A stretch of DNA of 38,566 nucleotides. Source: Psychrobacter sp. 5A.1 (GTDB lineage: Bacteria > Pseudomonadota > Gammaproteobacteria > Pseudomonadales > Moraxellaceae). The notes beneath the pieces were generated by a model. The model did no database searches. It had not been told where the DNA came from and saw only the letters and a program-made list of their open reading frames with translations. Location of the stretch: assembly GCF_030407455.1 (NCBI RefSeq), contig NZ_JASDDJ010000029.1, positions 1-38,566 on the forward strand. The letters are read 5' to 3'. The translations under genes and the position numbers were made by a program. This document shows, piece by piece, positions 25,406 through 33,051 of this stretch (its first letter is position 1; each line of letters starts with the position of its first letter).

Positions 25406-26956
25406 ATGGCAAAAAGTCGGTTATTTCGTTCAACCATGGTGGTCAGCAGTATGACCATGTTGTCGCGTATTTTAGGTTTGGTACGTGATGTCGTATTGCT
25501 AGGGGTTTTTGGGGCAGGTGGTTTGATGGATGCCTTTTTGGTCGCCTTTAAGATACCCAACTTTTTGCGACGTCTATTTGCAGAAGGCGCTTTTAGCCAA
25601 GCTTTCGTACCTGTTCTATCCGAATACAAAGAAAAATACAGCCTACAGCAAGTACAAATTTTAGTCAGTCGCACCTCAGGCGCATTGCTGCTAGTGTTAT
25701 CGATGCTGACGGTGGTGGTTATCCTGATCGCCCCTTGGGTCGTGACATTGTTTGCCCCTGGATTTACCGATCAACCCGATAAATTTGCCATCACTGCTGA
25801 ATTACTGCGCCTAACCTTTCCGTATTTGCTCTTCATTTCTATGACGGCTTTTGCCAGTGGTATTTTGCAAAGCTACGGCCGTTTTGCCGCACCTGCCTTT
25901 GCACCAGTGTTATTAAACTTGTGCATGATTGGTGGTGCACTGATTTTCGCACCGATGTTCGATACGCCTATCATGGCACTCGGTTATGCCGTCGCTATCG
26001 CAGGTTTGCTACAATTCTTGATTCAACTGCCGCAGCTCTGGCAACAAAAACTGCTGGTCGCGCCAAAGATTGACTTTCAGCATGAAGGCGTTCGCCGTAT
26101 TTTAAAGCTCATGCTCCCTGCTATTTTTGGTGTTTCTGTCACTCAGATTAATTTACTATTAAACACCATTTTTGCCTCATTAATGATTGGTGGGTCGGTT
26201 TCTTGGTTGTATGCTGCAGAGCGTATGAGCGAGCTGCCACTAGGATTGATTGGCGTGGCAATTGGTACAGTTATTTTGCCAAGTCTGTCAAAAAGTGATG
26301 CTCAAAAAGACGATGTCAATTTTAGAAAAACCATCGACTGGGCAGCGCGTCTCATCATCTTGGTCGGTGTGCCTGCCTCTGCTGCGCTATTCGTACTGGC
26401 AGATGTATTAATGCAAGCGCTGTTTTTACGTGGTGAATTCACCTTACGTGATGCACAAATGAGCTCACTGGCATTGCGTAGTATGGCTGGTGGCATCTTA
26501 GGATTTATGTTGATTAAGATATTTGCCCCTGCTTTTTTTGCACGTCAAGACACTCGAACGCCTGTAAAAATCGGTATCATCTCCGTTATAGCCAATATGG
26601 TCTTTAGTGTTATTTTTATTGGTATTTTCTATTTTTTAGAGATTCCGCTACACGGTGGTTTGGCATTGGCAACCACAGGTGCGGCATTTGTGAACGCAGG
26701 CTTGCTATATTACTTCTTGCACAAGCGCGATATTTTCCGTTTTGGCCCTCATTGGAAAAAACTGTTCACACAATTTGCGGTTGCAACTGCTTCCATGATT
26801 AGCGTCCTTTATATCATGCTGCCTTACTTCCCTACTGACGACGCCCAGTGGCAACGTATCGTCGCACTAATCATTATGTGTGCAGTGGGTGCGCTGGTCT
26901 ATGGCGTGGTCTTGCTAGCAATGGGTTTCCGTCCTCGCCAGCTCAAGCATGGATAA
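25406..26956 (+). CDS. murJ: Lipid II flippase MurJ
   Basis: MurJ (MviN) of the MOP exporter superfamily moves lipid II across the inner membrane. The 516 residues form about 14 hydrophobic segments. Signatures: SRILGLVRDVVLLGVFGAG near residues 20-38, the basic IPNFLRRLFAEGAFSQAFVP loop (about 50-69, abbreviated), PLGLIGVAIGTVILPSLS, and RGEFTLRDA followed by LIKIFAPAFFARQDTRTPVKIG. A short AGG lies before the ATG. An extended -10 promoter sits just upstream. MurJ is near ribF in many gammaproteobacteria; here a lipoprotein gene and an opposite-strand GNAT gene lie between them. Confidence 0.96.
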   Translation: MAKSRLFRSTMVVSSMTMLSRILGLVRDVVLLGVFGAGGLMDAFLVAFKIPNFLRRLFAEGAFSQAFVPVLSEYKEKYSLQQVQILVSRTSGALLLVLSMLTVVVILIAPWVVTLFAPGFTDQPDKFAITAELLRLTFPYLLFISMTAFASGILQSYGRFAAPAFAPVLLNLCMIGGALIFAPMFDTPIMALGYAVAIAGLLQFLIQLPQLWQQKLLVAPKIDFQHEGVRRILKLMLPAIFGVSVTQINLLLNTIFASLMIGGSVSWLYAAERMSELPLGLIGVAIGTVILPSLSKSDAQKDDVNFRKTIDWAARLIILVGVPASAALFVLADVLMQALFLRGEFTLRDAQMSSLALRSMAGGILGFMLIKIFAPAFFARQDTRTPVKIGIISVIANMVFSVIFIGIFYFLEIPLHGGLALATTGAAFVNAGLLYYFLHKRDIFRFGPHWKKLFTQFAVATASMISVLYIMLPYFPTDDAQWQRIVALIIMCAVGALVYGVVLLAMGFRPRQLKHG

Positions 26957-27012
26957 ATAAAAGCAAGGACAAAAAATAGGCTTACGAAACCAAGACAAGC
27001 CTGTTATGAGAA

Positions 27013-27042
27013 ATGACAATGCTTGCCGCTGATCATTGTCAT
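27013..27042. repeat. Perfect 9-base inverted repeat upstream of the lipoprotein gene
   Basis: ATGACAATG (27013-27021) and CATTGTCAT (27034-27042) form a perfect stem with a 12-base loop, 40 bases before the lipoprotein ATG. There is no T run. It could be the end of the murJ transcript or a regulator site. Confidence 0.5.
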
Positions 27043-27081
27043 AATTGACCACTAATGCATATATGAAATTTGAGGTTTAAT

Positions 27082-27741
27082 ATGACGACGAAACAGCCAA
27101 TCTCCAAGCGCTTACCCATCCTACTCGTGACAGGTATGCTGAGCACTGGATTACTGCTTAGCGGTTGCAGCAATAATGAGCCTACCGATACAGAAACGGC
27201 CGCCAATACTGAAACTGTCGATACCAATACTGCCGATAACGAAGACGTAGCAGCGGTCATTGATACCTCAGAAGACGTCCCATTAAACAATGATACGACT
27301 GACCAAGCGATGACCGATGACAGTGATAGCGAAGCAGATGAAATTACAGATAGCGCTGAAGACAAGACAGCGATTGATAGTGACAATATTAATCCAGTCA
27401 CTGATGCAACTAAACAGAAAAGCCTAGTAACCAACCCGACTCAAGCTGGTACGCCAGAACACACTGTCAAACAGGCCTTAAACAGCTTGTATTATGGTGA
27501 GGTGAAGGATGCGGCATCATATTACCAAGTGGACATGGCCAATTTCGAAGAAGCGCTGACCAATACTCAGTCTGCGTTTCAGCAAACTGTCGATGGCGTT
27601 ACGATTACTGATACCAAGTATAATGATGACAAAACTCGTGCCACCATTACTGGCGAGTTGATGCTCAAAGGACAGAGCGATCCTGCACCATTGACCTATC
27701 AGCTACAAAAGATAGAAGGCCAATGGAAGATTTTAGGTTAA
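27082..27741 (+). CDS. Lipoprotein with acidic linker and DUF4878-like domain
   Basis: A 219-residue predicted lipoprotein. The signal ends in the lipobox LLSGC (Cys29). A long low-complexity linker follows (about 30-112), rich in Asp, Glu, Thr and Asn. The C-terminal domain (about 118-219) starts TPEHTVKQALNSLYYGEVKDA and ends YQLQKIEGQWKIL. That pattern resembles the NTF2-like DUF4878 group of lipoproteins; the match is by general pattern only. The ATG at 27082 has GAGG seven bases upstream; an in-frame TTG at 27070 is rejected. It converges with the GNAT gene, whose stop is 11 bases away. Confidence 0.75.
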   Translation: MTTKQPISKRLPILLVTGMLSTGLLLSGCSNNEPTDTETAANTETVDTNTADNEDVAAVIDTSEDVPLNNDTTDQAMTDDSDSEADEITDSAEDKTAIDSDNINPVTDATKQKSLVTNPTQAGTPEHTVKQALNSLYYGEVKDAASYYQVDMANFEEALTNTQSAFQQTVDGVTITDTKYNDDKTRATITGELMLKGQSDPAPLTYQLQKIEGQWKILG

Positions 27742-27752
27742 GGCATCTTAAG

Positions 27753-28376
27753 TTAAATTGTTTCAGACGCTTTATCTGAGATATCGTCTGACGTGACTGC
27801 TTTGCCAAGCATCACGACATCAGCGATAAACCCTTCCATATCGCAAACGGCTGGCATATAACCCCATTGCTCAAAGCCAAGCTTACGGAACAATCCTAAA
27901 CTTGGCTGATTGTGAGCAAAAACAAGCGCGATGACGTTTCGAATTCCTAAGTTTGGTGCTTCGGTCAACATCCAGCGTGTCAACAAACTGCCCAATCCTT
28001 TACCTTGATAATCTTGATTCAGATAAATACTAACCTCAGTACTGATATGATAAGCCGTACGCGCATACAAATCACTAAAGCTACCCCATGCGACTACCTG
28101 CGACTTCGCTGGCGCTGTATCACCGTCTTCTCGCGCCATTTTGACCACATAGATGGGTCTGGTGAGGCTGCTTAGATGCTCATCAAACCAAGCAGCACGC
28201 TCATCTACGGTTACCAAGGCAAGGTTAGCCGTTGCTTGTTTGCTAGGGATGCTTTGATTATAAATGGCCAAGACTTCTGATAAGTCTTCTTTACTCGCAC
28301 GCTGCACCAGAAACTGATCGGTGAGCTGATATGTCAACAGATCAGTTGGGATAGCATTCAAGGCAGCATCAGACAT
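27753..28376 (-). CDS. GNAT-family N-acetyltransferase
   Basis: A 207-residue acetyltransferase-fold protein. The order follows the phosphinothricin acetyltransferase-like subgroup: VQRASKEDLSEVLAIYNQS (about 27-45), AWFDEHL, IYVVKMA, the strand VAWGSFSD, STEVSIYLNQDYQGKGLGSLL with the acetyl-CoA loop QGKGLG, and FAHNQPSLGLFRKLGFEQWG. The length fits with an extra N-terminal 25 residues. The substrate cannot be inferred; members of this subgroup acetylate amino-group compounds such as phosphinothricin or methionine derivatives. A GGAGA site supports the start. It reads against its neighbours, between the lipoprotein gene and ribF. Confidence 0.85.
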   Translation of the reverse strand: MSDAALNAIPTDLLTYQLTDQFLVQRASKEDLSEVLAIYNQSIPSKQATANLALVTVDERAAWFDEHLSSLTRPIYVVKMAREDGDTAPAKSQVVAWGSFSDLYARTAYHISTEVSIYLNQDYQGKGLGSLLTRWMLTEAPNLGIRNVIALVFAHNQPSLGLFRKLGFEQWGYMPAVCDMEGFIADVVMLGKAVTSDDISDKASETI

Positions 28377-28451
28377 AGGATCTCCATCGTTGTTGGCATT
28401 GTGATTGGTATTACGCGTAGACTATAGGATGTTAGTGTGGCTATTTTACTT

Positions 28452-28457
28452 TATAAT
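28452..28457 (+). promoter_or_regulatory. Possible -10 element for ribF
   Basis: A perfect TATAAT lies 80 bases before the ribF ATG in the divergent GNAT/ribF spacer. No good -35 at the correct distance was found. Confidence 0.4.
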
Positions 28458-28536
28458 GGCTGGTTTTAGACACATCAATTTTAAGTATAGATGTGTTTTT
28501 TCGTTTTTTATTTGGTCTCATCATAGCTGAAAACTT

Positions 28537-29628
28537 ATGAAAACCTATTTTCTTGAGCAACTGATTTCGTCGCCAAACATTTCATCTACGGACGCTGACT
28601 TAGTAGAGCTGGCACCCTGCGTGCTTACTATCGGCAATTTTGACGGTGTTCACCTTGGTCACCAAGCAATGCTAGCCCAAGTTCGTGAGATTGCGTACAC
28701 CCAAAACTTGGGCGCAGCGGTCATGATATTTGAGCCACAACCCCGTGAGTTTTTTGCACCCGCCAAAGCACCTGCACGTCTGACCAATCTGGCAGAAAAA
28801 AAAGCATTGCTGGCAGAGTATGGCGTTGAAACATTGATCGTGGCAGGTTTTGATACGGCGTTTCGTTCGCTATCAGCACAAGCATTTGCGGATATATTGG
28901 CCACGCGTTTAAACGTCAAAGCATTGGTACTGGGTGATGATTTTCGCTTTGGCCATGACCGTACTGGCGACAGTCAGTTTTTGCGTGATTATGGTTTGCA
29001 TGTGACCAATCTGCATACGGTCACTGATGGCAATACTCATTGCATTGATAGCGATAATGTTATTGACGACCATACTGCTGACATCAATAGCGACGCTGCC
29101 CGTATCAGCTCTACGCGCGTTCGTGATTTATTGTTGGCAGGTGATATTCAAGCAGCCAATAGGCTACTCGGTCGCGAATACGCGATCACAGGGTTGGTCG
29201 TGGGTGGTGACCAGATTGGTCGCACCATGGACTTCCCTACCGCAAATATCGATTTGCAGCGAATCAAACCTGCTTTGCACGGTATCTTTGCGGTCGACGT
29301 GGTGAGCTTAGATGACCATGGCAATGTGATAGCTGAAGGTTTGACCGCCCTTGCCACTGATGACCGTACAGGTGTGGCTGGGTTGCGTCCACATAGTCTG
29401 TTTGGCACAGCCAGCATTGGTATTAGGCCCTCTATTGATAAAGGCAGTGACTGGCGTTTAGAAGTCCATTTCCCGACGTTACAGGCTGATTTATACGGGT
29501 TGAATTTACAAGTGCGCTTCCTGCACTATTTACATGGTGAGCGTCGCTATGATGGATTAGCAGCGTTAAAAGCGGGTATTCACCAAGATGTCGCTGATCT
29601 CCTTGAGTGGCGCGAAAAGCAAATTTAG
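28537..29628 (+). CDS. ribF: Bifunctional riboflavin kinase / FAD synthetase
   Basis: RibF phosphorylates riboflavin to FMN and adenylylates FMN to FAD. The N-terminal nucleotidyltransferase domain has TIGNFDGVHLGH (31-42), FEPQPREFF, LGDDFRFGHDRTGD and ISSTRVRDLL (190-199); the C-terminal flavokinase domain has GRTMDFPTANIDL (228-240) with the PTAN motif and LEVHF. The length of 363 exceeds the usual about 305-320; an Asp/Asn-rich insert at about residues 163-187 accounts for most of it. The ATG has a weak ribosome-binding site. A bidirectional terminator follows. FAD made here is the cofactor that SdhE helps attach. Confidence 0.96.
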   Translation: MKTYFLEQLISSPNISSTDADLVELAPCVLTIGNFDGVHLGHQAMLAQVREIAYTQNLGAAVMIFEPQPREFFAPAKAPARLTNLAEKKALLAEYGVETLIVAGFDTAFRSLSAQAFADILATRLNVKALVLGDDFRFGHDRTGDSQFLRDYGLHVTNLHTVTDGNTHCIDSDNVIDDHTADINSDAARISSTRVRDLLLAGDIQAANRLLGREYAITGLVVGGDQIGRTMDFPTANIDLQRIKPALHGIFAVDVVSLDDHGNVIAEGLTALATDDRTGVAGLRPHSLFGTASIGIRPSIDKGSDWRLEVHFPTLQADLYGLNLQVRFLHYLHGERRYDGLAALKAGIHQDVADLLEWREKQI

Positions 29629-29654
29629 CGTTTGTTATCTCTTACTTACACAAA

Positions 29655-29688
29655 AAAACCCACAATAGCTATAACTATTGTGGGTTTT
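29655..29688. terminator. Bidirectional terminator between ribF and DUF2789 gene
   Basis: A perfect 11-base stem, ACCCACAATAG (29658-29668) with CTATTGTGGGT (29675-29685), loop CTATAA, T run on each strand. It serves both convergent genes. Confidence 0.9.
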
Positions 29689-29710
29689 ATCATAATGCGC
29701 TTATTTGCGT

Positions 29711-29950
29711 TTAGGCATCAGGATGCATACGCACATTTAAGTCATCGATAACTTCTACCCATTCCGCATCTTTCTGCCATTCTTCTTGCAAGAACATACG
29801 CTGATTGTCCGTCCAAATGCTAGACTCTGTCAGTTTTTCTTCGCTGGATAATTGGTGCTCTGTGACGAATTTATCAATCGCTTCATCAGAGCTGTCTAGA
29901 CCTAATTGAGCAAATAACTCATTCATATTGTATTCTGGTTCACCCAACAT
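29711..29950 (-). CDS. DUF2789 family small acidic protein
   Basis: A 79-residue acidic protein. The ELFAQLGLDSSDEAIDKFV start, the central W in ESSIWTDNQR and the FLQEEWQKDAEWVEVIDDLN end fit DUF2789, a small helical family common in Pseudomonas and Moraxellaceae and without an assigned function. AAGGAGAAAG gives a strong ribosome-binding site. It is a single gene between two terminators. Confidence 0.85.
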   Translation of the reverse strand: MLGEPEYNMNELFAQLGLDSSDEAIDKFVTEHQLSSEEKLTESSIWTDNQRMFLQEEWQKDAEWVEVIDDLNVRMHPDA

Positions 29951-30160
29951 AACTTTCTCCTTAAATGGTACGAATAGGGTCGTACTTATTGTTTAGCGTG
30001 TTTATTATTCACATTGACACATTTATTGTAGCAAGCTTTAGTTTAATAGCTGTTAATCAACGTTTATCTAACGTTATCAATTGTATTAACGGTAAACGGC
30101 TTTTAGCAATTTAAGAGAGTGAATTAGGTTGCTTCCATTTTCCTATTTTTCACAGACATA

Positions 30161-30192
30161 AAAAAAGCCCTCATATTTCAGAGGGCTTTTTT
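30161..30192. terminator. Terminator of mdh
   Basis: A perfect 12-base stem, AAAAAAGCCCTC (30161-30172) with GAGGGCTTTTTT (30181-30192), and an 8-base loop, 42 bases past the mdh stop. Symmetry allows action in both directions. Confidence 0.9.
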
Positions 30193-30233
30193 ATGTGCTG
30201 CTTTTAGTCTTACCATTTAAGCAAAATATCTAC

Positions 30234-31223
30234 TTATGGTAGTAAGTGTGCTACTGCATCACGCTCTTCGCTAAGCTCTTGCTCAGTCGCAGCCATTTTC
30301 TCTTTAGAGAAATCTGATGATACATCAACGCCGTCTACGATAGACCAGTCGCCGTTAGTACAGGTGCATGGGAATGAGTAGATCAAACCTTCCGCGATAC
30401 CATATTCGCCGTTAGAGTAAACACCCATAGATACCCAATCGTTCTCATCAGTACCAAGTGCCCACGTACGCATGTGTGCGATAGCAGCGTTGGCAGCAGA
30501 GGCGGCAGATGATGCACCGCGAGCTTTAATGATCGCTGCACCGCGCTGTTGTACTTCTGGGATATAAGTCGCTTCGTACCAAGTACGATCAACTAGATCT
30601 AAAGCTGGCTTACCGTTTACAGTACAAGCCGTTAGATCTGGATACTGAGTTGATGAGTGGTTACCCCAGATGATCATTTTTTTCACGTCATTTACAGTGC
30701 TGTCAGTTTTGCCAGCCAACTGTGCCATAGCACGGTTGTGGTCTAGACGAGTCATTGCAGTGAAGTTACGTGGGTCAAGATCTGGCGCGTTACGCTGAGC
30801 GATAAGTGCGTTGGTGTTGGCAGGGTTACCGACTACCAATACTTTTACATCACGGCTAGCGACTTCGTTCAATGCTTTACCTTGTGCTGAGAAAATCGCA
30901 GCATTGGCTTCTAGCAAATCTTTACGTTCCATACCTGGGCCACGAGGACGTGAACCGACTAGCAAAGCATAGTCAACATCTTTGAATGCAACGGTCGCAT
31001 CATCAGTTTGAACGATACCGGCCAATAATGGGAATGCACAGTCTTCTAACTCCATGACCACACCTTTTAGGGCGTCAAGTGCTGGGGCGATTTCAAGCAA
31101 TTGCAAAATAACTGGCTGATCTTTACCTAGCATCTCGCCAGATGCAATACGAAATAGCATCGCGTAGCTGATATTACCAGCGGCACCAGTGACGGCAACA
31201 CGTAAAGGCTGTTTCATTGACAT
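30234..31223 (-). CDS. mdh: Malate dehydrogenase (NAD-dependent)
   Basis: Oxidises malate to oxaloacetate in the TCA cycle. The Rossmann loop is TGAAGNIS (12-19). Substrate arginines are in [13 protein letters not shown] (91-103); the catalytic aspartate and histidine lie in TRLDHNRA (Asp161) and [11 protein letters not shown] (His189). The 329-residue length and the [19 protein letters not shown] motifs place it in the cytosolic-type (LDH-like, non-E. coli) clade found in Pseudomonadota such as Acinetobacter and Burkholderia. A GGGAG site supports the ATG at 31223. It is a single transcription unit. Confidence 0.96.
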   Translation of the reverse strand: MSMKQPLRVAVTGAAGNISYAMLFRIASGEMLGKDQPVILQLLEIAPALDALKGVVMELEDCAFPLLAGIVQTDDATVAFKDVDYALLVGSRPRGPGMERKDLLEANAAIFSAQGKALNEVASRDVKVLVVGNPANTNALIAQRNAPDLDPRNFTAMTRLDHNRAMAQLAGKTDSTVNDVKKMIIWGNHSSTQYPDLTACTVNGKPALDLVDRTWYEATYIPEVQQRGAAIIKARGASSAASAANAAIAHMRTWALGTDENDWVSMGVYSNGEYGIAEGLIYSFPCTCTNGDWSIVDGVDVSSDFSKEKMAATEQELSEERDAVAHLLP

Positions 31224-31594
31224 TGAATACTCCCTAATTGATGATTAGATAATTCATGATTCTGATGGATGATTATCGTTTTAGATATCGACTTGTTCGC
31301 TGCATAGCAGCATCTATAAACCGAGGGTTAGTGTAGCACTTCATCCCAGTGACCGTCTAGATACAGTAATAGACCCATCAGGGATTATATTGTTACATTT
31401 TATACAGAGTAGGTGTTATATAGGCTAAGCACTTATGAATAAAGCACCAGAGAAAGACGCGATAATGATGTGCATTATCACTGTATTATGGATAGATAGG
31501 ATGGTCAAAACAAGACGCTAATACTGTCAGACTAAGGTGTGGCCTAGATTAAATAATATCGAAAGAGGTATTTAAGCAGGGGCGTAAATGAAAG
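31224..31594. other. Intergenic region upstream of mdh
   Basis: A 371-base region. The mdh side has a candidate extended -10 on the minus strand (31330-31338). The other half carries a 28-codon plus-strand frame (31435-31521, MNKAPEKDAI start) with a promoter-like TGTTATATA at about 31418-31426 and an internal perfect inverted repeat GATAATG/CATTATC (31461-31479). None of these is strong enough to call a gene. Confidence 0.4.
31330..31338 (-). promoter_or_regulatory. Possible extended -10 promoter for mdh
   Basis: On the minus strand TGCTACACT fits the extended -10 consensus (TGnTATAAT, two mismatches) about 110 bases before the mdh ATG. The -35 is weak. Confidence 0.35.
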
Positions 31595-32236
31595 CTAGCT
31601 ACCGCCTGAAATGATAAACTTACTGCCGCAGCTGTCCACAATATCCTGACAAGTGCCAAAACTACTCCCTTCATAACACACATGGATATCCGTCAATATC
31701 GACTGCCGTCGGCTACCCTCTTGGCAGATGAGGTCAACACTGTTTGAGCTCATACCACTATTCAGGCGGGTCATCTGACCAATAAAGCGCGACTTGGATA
31801 CCGTGTAACTGTTGCCAGTATTTAGCTCATTTGGTAATTTCAACCCACCAGCATAGTTGGTGATTTGACGAAAATAACTGCTGGCGCTCAGCGGGCTACA
31901 AACACCGTAGCGCTGCCACGCTTGGCTGCGTACTGTTGTATCAGGCATGATGCGATTGACGACTTTTAGCTGTAGCGGCGTGAGTCGTGGCTCACTACCA
32001 CGCCCGCAACGCTCACCGTATCCCATATCCAAACCTGAGACGGTTAACGAATATCCTTCTAAACACTGCCGCATACGTGCCCGCGTCGGCTGTAGGCTAC
32101 ATAATGCTGGTGTCATCTCAACCATCAATACACGCTGACCAGTTTTGATCGTACTAGCCGCCTGTGCGGGTAGTAGCATGATGCCTTGTATGATCCATAA
32201 AGCGCCAAAACTCGTCGTTGCTTTGATACTCGCCAT
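31595..32236 (-). CDS. RNase T2-fold protein lacking catalytic residues
   Basis: A 213-residue exported protein. A signal peptide (GALWIIQGIMLLPAQAA) is followed by a chain that aligns with RNase T2/RNase I by eye: TPALCSLQP (42-50), QCLEGYSLTVSGL (57-69), ERCGRGSEPRLTPLQ (75-89), IMPD (96-99), AWQRYGVCSP (106-115), YFRQITNYA, and a C-terminal LTDIHVCYEG...FGTCQ. Eight cysteines fit a disulfide-bonded fold. Where the family has HGLWP this protein has SGLDM (67-71), and where it has HEWxKHGxC it has QAWQRYGVC (105-113), so all catalytic histidines are gone. The start at 32236 gives a proper signal peptide; the frame is open to 32410 but those residues are not signal-like. I infer a binding or structural role. 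Confidence 0.7.
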   Translation of the reverse strand: MASIKATTSFGALWIIQGIMLLPAQAASTIKTGQRVLMVEMTPALCSLQPTRARMRQCLEGYSLTVSGLDMGYGERCGRGSEPRLTPLQLKVVNRIMPDTTVRSQAWQRYGVCSPLSASSYFRQITNYAGGLKLPNELNTGNSYTVSKSRFIGQMTRLNSGMSSNSVDLICQEGSRRQSILTDIHVCYEGSSFGTCQDIVDSCGSKFIISGGS

Positions 32237-32753
32237 ACTGTGCCTGCCTGCCAAGTTTGCACGCAATTGCACCAAAAAATTGGCAGTCTTGATGCTTAAG
32301 TGTGTGTCTGTCTTTGTATTTTCCTCTGCATTCGATAACGAGCGTATCCGAGTAAATAGCGAATACTTGGTTTTCGGCGACACAGACAGACGAAAGTATT
32401 TTTTGATCATAGGACTGAAGGCAGTTAGTTAGCAATGATAAGACATAGGCTATCACTTAAATCGTTGTGCTCAAGATATTAAGCACGCATTGATCTAAGA
32501 ACAAGACTGAAAGATATGGTTTTCCATTGAGGCAATGGTAACAAAACGTTTTTTTTAATCTATAGCAAAAACGTAAACGTGGGCGCAAGCGTCAGAAAAT
32601 ACCATAGATCTAGAAATAATGTTGATTAAGGGCTGACCGGAGAGACACCTTGAGCAGATATAGTCGCTCCATTTTAAAAAAAATACCATTCTACTGGGGT
32701 AAATTTTTCGAAGCCTCTCTCACGCTTGCGAACAGCCAGTGAGGAAATTTATA

Positions 32754-32860
32754 TAGGGTCTGTCCTCATTTTAAAAATGGTGATAAAAATGAGATAAATT
32801 GCCGTCAAACGAGAAACATAGTGCAGATAATACCGAGATATGGACTAGGGCGTGTATTCA
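32754..32860. repeat. Composite copy of the dispersed repeat
   Basis: TAGGGTCTGTCCTCA (32754-32768) matches the outer end of the flanking repeats (TAGGGCATGTCCTCA at 38462). A second, weaker boundary TAGGGCGTGTATTCA follows in the same direction at 32846-32860. Between them GCAGATAATACCGAGATAT (32823-32841) matches the reverse complement of 38548-38566 at 18 of 19 bases. The pieces are in a different order and orientation from the right-edge copy, which suggests a rearranged or nested element. Confidence 0.55.
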
Positions 32861-32995
32861 TTTTATTTAGCATCGACTATACCAATAAAACAGGATGGTC
32901 ATATATATCGCTTTTATGCTGGATTTACTATAATTGATGACACGCCTTAAGTGATGGTTGTTTTAATTTAGCCGTGGCACATAAAAGCAGCACAT

Positions 32996-33031
32996 AAAAA
33001 TAGACCACTAACAATACATCATTAGTGGTCT
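32996..33031 (-). terminator. Terminator of slt
   Basis: A perfect 10-base stem, AGACCACTAA (33002-33011) with TTAGTGGTCT (33022-33031), with a minus-strand T tract (ATTTTT), 20 bases past the slt stop. Confidence 0.85.
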
Positions 33032-33051
33032 GTCACATACAAATTCAGTGA

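Larger units (their letters stand above)
32237..33051. other. Gene-poor 815-base region with repeat fragments
   Basis: No convincing gene. It holds a composite repeat (32754-32860) and the slt terminator. A stop-to-stop plus-strand frame of 38 codons (32626-32742) ends GKFFEASLTLANSQ and looks protein-like (aromatic and basic) but has no start codon; it may be the tail of a decayed gene, possibly a transposase, since it lies just before a repeat boundary. The first 175 bases are an open extension of the RNase T2-like frame and probably its leader. Confidence 0.5.

Noticed and set aside
28381..28536. FMN riboswitch upstream of ribF
   Set aside because: The spacer is only about 155 bases and lacks the conserved RFN-element blocks that I would expect; ribF is normally not under this switch in gammaproteobacteria.
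32237..32410. 58-codon in-frame extension of the RNase T2-like gene
   Set aside because: It would place a signal peptide internally; the ATG at 32236 begins a normal signal peptide.
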